Assembly: GCF_004155535.1 (NCBI RefSeq)
Contig: NZ_RYUH01000009.1
Span: forward strand, 1 to 64,000
Source of the DNA: Bifidobacterium pseudolongum subsp. globosum
GTDB lineage: Bacteria; Actinomycetota; Actinomycetes; Actinomycetales; Bifidobacteriaceae
DNA length: 64,000 nucleotides
Direction of reading: 5' to 3'
The position numbers and the translations under genes are program-made. Positions within the stretch are counted from its first letter, which is position 1, and each line of letters opens with the position of its first letter. Shown here piece by piece: positions 60,125-64,000 of this stretch. The notes under the pieces were generated by a model. That model did no database searches. It was not told where the DNA came from and was given only the letters and a program-made list of their open reading frames with translations.

Positions 60125-62167
60125 ATGGTGAGTTCCATCATCTATCTGATCATGGCATTGGTGACTGTTGGACTGTTGTATTGGATATACAAGCTGGGGC
60201 GTAAGCGCGAACAAGGCATAACGTTGTTGGTTATGTTCGTGCTGTGCTTCATCACCAGCATGACCGGCATTACGATGGCGCAGGCGAGTAATGGCGTTCC
60301 GCGGAACCTGTTTTGGTCGTTGATCAACTCGCTGACGATGTTCACCGGCGGCGGTGGCTCCTCATTTGGCGGTGATGATCCGCTTGTCTCGCCGCAGGTG
60401 ATGGACTACATGAATACGTGGTACCAGTGCACTAGGCTCTGCACGTTGTTCGCCTCGCTTGTGGCCATCATCTCGCTGTTTACTGGCAATCTGTGGGACA
60501 GATTGCGTAACATCTTGCGCATTCGCCCATACAAGAAGGTGGTGCGTGTCTTCTTCGACGATAAGAGCAATACAGCGCTTATTCGCAGTTTCGTGAACAG
60601 TGTGCAGGCGGACGAATTGAAGCAAACCGATACTCTTGTGTCTGTTGATAAAACGGATTACTACGCTTCCGAAGAGTCAGGACTGCAGAATCCGAATCTC
60701 ATCTTCCAAGACAGCATCGCCGCACGCGAAGCAAAGAAAGCTAATCAGATGGTGACGATTCGTTTCAAGGACGACTCTGTGTCCGTGGACACTGACTTGA
60801 TCGAACCCGACACGGGGAAAGGCGGCAAGGGGGACGTCGATATGATCGCCACGCATGATGTGGTCAGGATGGATTACGACACATTGGTTGCGCGAAACTA
60901 TATCAACACGGTGTTTGTTCCCGTTCAATGCCGTCGGGTCGAAGCATATCCGCTCAAGACGGTAGCTGACTTGCAGATGTTGCAGCCGATGCGTGTGCTC
61001 ATCATTGGTGATTTGGATGGGCTGGGAGGTCAAATACTCCGCCGTGTCATCATGAACAGCCAAATGCCCTACGACGCCATTCCCGATATCGACTTCTGTT
61101 CGCCAAGGCTTGACTCCACCCTGGGTGCATTCTCCAACCGGTATCCCACGCTGCTGGACTATGCGAACGTGGAGTACCATGGCATGGATCTTGGGGGCAG
61201 CGAGTTTTACGCGCTGCTCGATGCTTCCGCGCAAACCGGTAGTCACTACGATTATGTGGTGGTGGCCACAGCTGACAAAACCGTCAATCTCAACATCGCC
61301 AATGAGGTGCATTTCCATCTGACCATGCTGATGGGGCCGGCTCAGGTCGGTGGCATTGAACCGATGGTGCGCATCGCCGCTTTCGCGGATGACCCACAGA
61401 AGACCGCTCCCGAAAAGAGCGAAAACACTGTTGATGTTGAGGATATGAAGAGGATCTCCTTCTTCGGTCAGGATGCGCAACTGTATTCGTTGGATGCCCT
61501 GCAGAACAGCCAGATAGACCGGTGTGCGCGCCTGATCAACGCGTTCTACTGTGGTGTGAACATCGACTCATCCACTGGTGATGCGGATGCATCGCCGCAG
61601 GTGCGCAAAACCTGGCGTGAGTGCAAGCAGTTCGACCGCAATTCCAGCAGGGCCAGCGCTGAATTCATCAATGTGGAGCAGCATTGGAAGAACAGGTTTG
61701 AAGAGCTCGGGCTTTCCGCTGACGATGTCAAGACGCGCATTGTGCAGCTGGAACATAAGCGTTGGTGTGCATTCTTTGCCGCCGAGGGGTTCAGACCCAT
61801 GTCTTACGAAACACTGCATGCCCGTTATGCCTATGCGTATGAGGGCAATGCTGAGGAAATCGATGTGGAGGGCGACATCAAGGATGTCACCGTTACACCG
61901 AAGAACTGCATGAAGTTCGCGCGCGCGGATACGCCGAACTACCGTTTCTCCCATTACGAGCACATCTGCTTGGTGCCATGGGATGAGCTGCCGGAAAAGG
62001 ACGAGGAATGCGCGAAGGTGCAGGCTGAGTTCAAACCAAGATTCTTCAAGGATCATGCCGGCGAAGTGAAGGAATCTGATTTTCAGACCTTTGACTTCCA
62101 GAAACTGGATGAAATCGTGCTCAGCCTTATGGCGGAGTTGGGAAAAGCTGAAAATAGCGATAAATAA
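60125..62167 (+). CDS. Membrane protein with Rossmann-like and RyR-like domains, B
   Basis: The 680-residue protein is a paralogue of the protein at 55943. Hydrophobic segments lie at about 3-23, 32-52 and 102-122, with the loop NSLTMFTGGGGSSFGG (68-83) in the position of GGGD in A. Shared landmarks include SLFTG, DRLR, a Rossmann-like RVLIIGDLDGLGGQILRR near 289-305, QFDRNSSRASAEF, LEHKRWCAF near 541 and EHICLVPWDELPE near 615. The last two match the RyR domain. It is expected to be a channel-like or membrane effector with a nucleotide-sensing cytoplasmic part. The TIR gene begins 20 bp downstream, so the two are probably co-transcribed. Start chosen at the ATG at 60125 behind GGGGA. Confidence 0.74.
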   Translation: MVSSIIYLIMALVTVGLLYWIYKLGRKREQGITLLVMFVLCFITSMTGITMAQASNGVPRNLFWSLINSLTMFTGGGGSSFGGDDPLVSPQVMDYMNTWYQCTRLCTLFASLVAIISLFTGNLWDRLRNILRIRPYKKVVRVFFDDKSNTALIRSFVNSVQADELKQTDTLVSVDKTDYYASEESGLQNPNLIFQDSIAAREAKKANQMVTIRFKDDSVSVDTDLIEPDTGKGGKGDVDMIATHDVVRMDYDTLVARNYINTVFVPVQCRRVEAYPLKTVADLQMLQPMRVLIIGDLDGLGGQILRRVIMNSQMPYDAIPDIDFCSPRLDSTLGAFSNRYPTLLDYANVEYHGMDLGGSEFYALLDASAQTGSHYDYVVVATADKTVNLNIANEVHFHLTMLMGPAQVGGIEPMVRIAAFADDPQKTAPEKSENTVDVEDMKRISFFGQDAQLYSLDALQNSQIDRCARLINAFYCGVNIDSSTGDADASPQVRKTWRECKQFDRNSSRASAEFINVEQHWKNRFEELGLSADDVKTRIVQLEHKRWCAFFAAEGFRPMSYETLHARYAYAYEGNAEEIDVEGDIKDVTVTPKNCMKFARADTPNYRFSHYEHICLVPWDELPEKDEECAKVQAEFKPRFFKDHAGEVKESDFQTFDFQKLDEIVLSLMAELGKAENSDK

Positions 62168-62187
62168 TCGATAAGGAGAGTCCGACT

Positions 62188-63732
62188 ATGAGCGGTAATG
62201 ACAATCCAACCCATGAATATGAGATTTTTGTGAGCTATTCGCATGATGATGGTAGGTATACCATTCCATCATTTGTACAAAAGATTCTTGGGGCTGCCAC
62301 TGAAGGGGGCTTTCGATTCAAGAGTTTTATCGATCAGCATATTACTGGCGCTTGGAAAGATAAAATTATAGAGCATTTGGAATCGGCGAACATTTTCATG
62401 CCATTCATTTCCCCGACATATCTCGAAAGTGATTACTGTATAAGGGAACTGAGTAGCTTTGTAGATTATGCGCGCAGGTCCGAGGAGGTGAAGGTAATTA
62501 TCCCAGTTTTTTGGGTGGATGTGAATGAAGACGCGTTACCGAACAATGGATTTAGTGAGTCGGCTTATAGATACTTCGAAAGGATACAGGGCATTACCTT
62601 CGAAGGTAAGAAGAATCTCAGGTTGCAGGATCCGGAAACCATCGACTATTTCGGCATTTTTTGTTTTCTGAAACGATACCTTGATGATGCGGCTGCGACA
62701 TTGCGAATCAGGAATCAAATTACTGAGAATATCATTCCTGAACTTCCCGATCCACTTAAGGGACGTGTTTTGGAGGGGATGGGTGTGACCGCATCTCCGG
62801 GTGATGATACCCAAGCATCGGAACCAGTGCACGCTGAACTGAATGCGGTACAAACTGAGTCACCCATCGTTGCGAATAAACCCGCTGCATCGCCTGTGTC
62901 CTCTGATAAAGAATCGCAAGCTGTAAAGATGCGGAAGAAGGGATCACAGAACCATAAAGGCTATGCGCCGGCGCATGAGCTGATGGTGAAGATTTACAAC
63001 ACTGTTGCCGAAACACCGTTTGTCGAAGGCAGCAAAGACCGTTCCAGTGCTCTCAAGCCCGAGTTCCGGGTGCCAGGGGTGTTGGAGACAGTCAGCTTGA
63101 CCAAGGACGGAGCGCACCTCACGCAAGGCATGAACTTCAATCTGGATTCCAATATCGCGTCGGTGTACATCTCCGCGAACTGGCAAGGTGTGCCTAATGA
63201 TGGCAGTGGCCGTGCCTATGAACGGGGCAATGACGAGCTTGGCGGGTTTTGGATTCTACCGAGGACCCACAAGTTGGAAAGCTATGAGCCGTGGGAGCAT
63301 GATTTCGACAACACCTTGGCCAACTACTTGTACCGCATCAAGATGAGCCAGCCGTATGCCGAGGATTACATCGCGCATAGGGATGAATGGCAAGCTCGAT
63401 ATGAGCGGTTTGCCGCCATGCCTGACGTGTCTTCGACGTATGCCAAGGAATTGTTCAATGGGAACAGGTTTGTGAGTGCGAATTCCCGACTGGAATTCGT
63501 ACGGGATGGCCGTCTACTGCCTGTCGAGCAGATCGATAACGAGGTATTGAACCGTACGATCATCGCGATCACCGATCCCGCGCAGGTCGATGAGGTCATT
63601 GCGTGCATCAACAACATGCACAAGGATGGCATTCGGTATTACCGCGTGGGTGCGCTGCTCGACACGAAGTCCGACGCCACGAATTTCGTGAATGCGCTCA
63701 AGAAGTACCGTGCATTCCTTGAACAGCAGTGA
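62188..63732 (+). CDS. TIR-domain protein
   Basis: The 514-residue cytoplasmic protein begins with a TIR domain (about residues 11-150): YEIFVSYSHDDGRYTIP, the middle strand IFMPFISPTYLES and DYCIREL with Glu 87 in the place of the NADase catalytic glutamate. TIR enzymes cleave NAD+ and often make a cyclic ADP-ribose signal. After a low-complexity linker (about 205-250) comes a domain of about 260 residues that I do not recognise; it contains FNLDSNIASVYISANWQG and GGFWILPRTHKLESYEPW. The first half is AT-richer than the second, so the gene looks like a fusion of parts with different histories. GGAGAG precedes the ATG. Confidence 0.85.
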   Translation: MSGNDNPTHEYEIFVSYSHDDGRYTIPSFVQKILGAATEGGFRFKSFIDQHITGAWKDKIIEHLESANIFMPFISPTYLESDYCIRELSSFVDYARRSEEVKVIIPVFWVDVNEDALPNNGFSESAYRYFERIQGITFEGKKNLRLQDPETIDYFGIFCFLKRYLDDAAATLRIRNQITENIIPELPDPLKGRVLEGMGVTASPGDDTQASEPVHAELNAVQTESPIVANKPAASPVSSDKESQAVKMRKKGSQNHKGYAPAHELMVKIYNTVAETPFVEGSKDRSSALKPEFRVPGVLETVSLTKDGAHLTQGMNFNLDSNIASVYISANWQGVPNDGSGRAYERGNDELGGFWILPRTHKLESYEPWEHDFDNTLANYLYRIKMSQPYAEDYIAHRDEWQARYERFAAMPDVSSTYAKELFNGNRFVSANSRLEFVRDGRLLPVEQIDNEVLNRTIIAITDPAQVDEVIACINNMHKDGIRYYRVGALLDTKSDATNFVNALKKYRAFLEQQ

Positions 63733-63761
63733 TTGCGCGTACCACGCATAGCGTTGAATTT

Positions 63762-63797
63762 ATGTCCGCGCCTCGTGATGAGGTGCGGACATTTTTT
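63762..63797 (+). terminator. TIR gene terminator
   Basis: atgtccgc pairs with gcggacat and cctc with gagg, followed by a run of six T. It lies 30 bp after the TIR stop. Confidence 0.9.
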
Positions 63798-63825
63798 ATA
63801 TCATTGGATGATATAGCGAAGGGTA

Positions 63826-64000
63826 TCTGATTCGGATTTTGAGATGTCGACAGGGTTGATTTGACGATGCAATGGAAGAGTGGAAGCATAGAGAAATCGA
63901 TATATATATCGATGCATATTATTCAGTGGCTCGCCTTATTCCGTCATGGTGATGTGTGGAGTGGCTTCGGGGTTGGGCGCGCTGTGAGAGAAGGAACAAG
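63826..64000 (+). repeat. Leader repeat, copy 2 (runs to the window end)
   Basis: This matches 58092-58262 and ends with gagagaaggaacaag, the position of the ribosome binding site in copy 1. A gene homologous to the secreted SLH-like protein should start within a few bases after the window. The block lies 94 bp after the TIR stop and still begins with tctga, like the end of RyR gene A. Confidence 0.85.

Overview
The window is a high-GC actinobacterial chromosome segment that reads as Bifidobacterium. The reasons are the actinobacterial gene orders (tilS-hpt-ftsH and rpmE-tRNA-prfA-prmC-tsaC), a xylose/xylo-oligosaccharide cluster of the kind known from bifidobacteria, ABC sugar systems without their own ATPase, and a tet(W) gene. 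The loss of folE and folP around a FolB/FolK-like relic suggests the animalis/pseudolongum part of the genus; that placement is an inference.

Layout. 1-4819 is an acquired resistance island: a truncated IS1249-like (IS256 family) copy, an AT-rich tet(W) core with its leader peptide and attenuator, remnants of interrupted genes, and a complete copy of the same IS with perfect 35-bp inverted ends. 4914-19102 is a housekeeping stretch: a membrane-anchored MerR-type protein, two family 2 glycosyltransferases, an AI-2E-type permease, an ABC exporter, a PBP4-type peptidase, tilS, hpt, ftsH, a decayed folate gene and a DUF3180 protein. 19134-26687 holds tesB, ettA, a frameshifted lipoprotein gene, an O-acetylhomoserine sulfhydrylase, a membrane-anchored putative zinc metallopeptidase and an NAD(P)H oxidoreductase.

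26781-39994 is a pentose-oligosaccharide locus: xylA, two GH43 enzymes, a LacI regulator, a binding protein with two permeases, xylB and a ROK regulator. The parts fit together as import of short xylo-oligosaccharides, cleavage by the GH43 enzymes, isomerisation by XylA and phosphorylation by XylB. Related palindromes lie before xylA, before the binding protein and between xylB and the ROK gene. 40157-55719 returns to core genes: an orphan ECF S component, rpmE, tRNA-Met(CAT), prfA, prmC, tsaC, a WecA-like transferase, guaB, a lipoprotein, a VWA surface protein, orn, a HAD phosphatase and a Pif1-like helicase.

The most unusual part is 55943-64000. Two paralogous membrane proteins, each with N-terminal transmembrane segments, a Gly-rich pore-like loop, a Rossmann-like segment and a C-terminal RyR-like domain, flank a secreted protein with three SLH-like repeats. 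The second of them is followed 20 bp later by a TIR-domain protein with an intact putative catalytic glutamate. A roughly 170-bp leader found before the secreted gene recurs after the TIR gene and runs off the window end, so the locus looks like a growing cassette array. I propose a TIR-to-RyR nucleotide-signalling system, possibly a defence system; this is inference.
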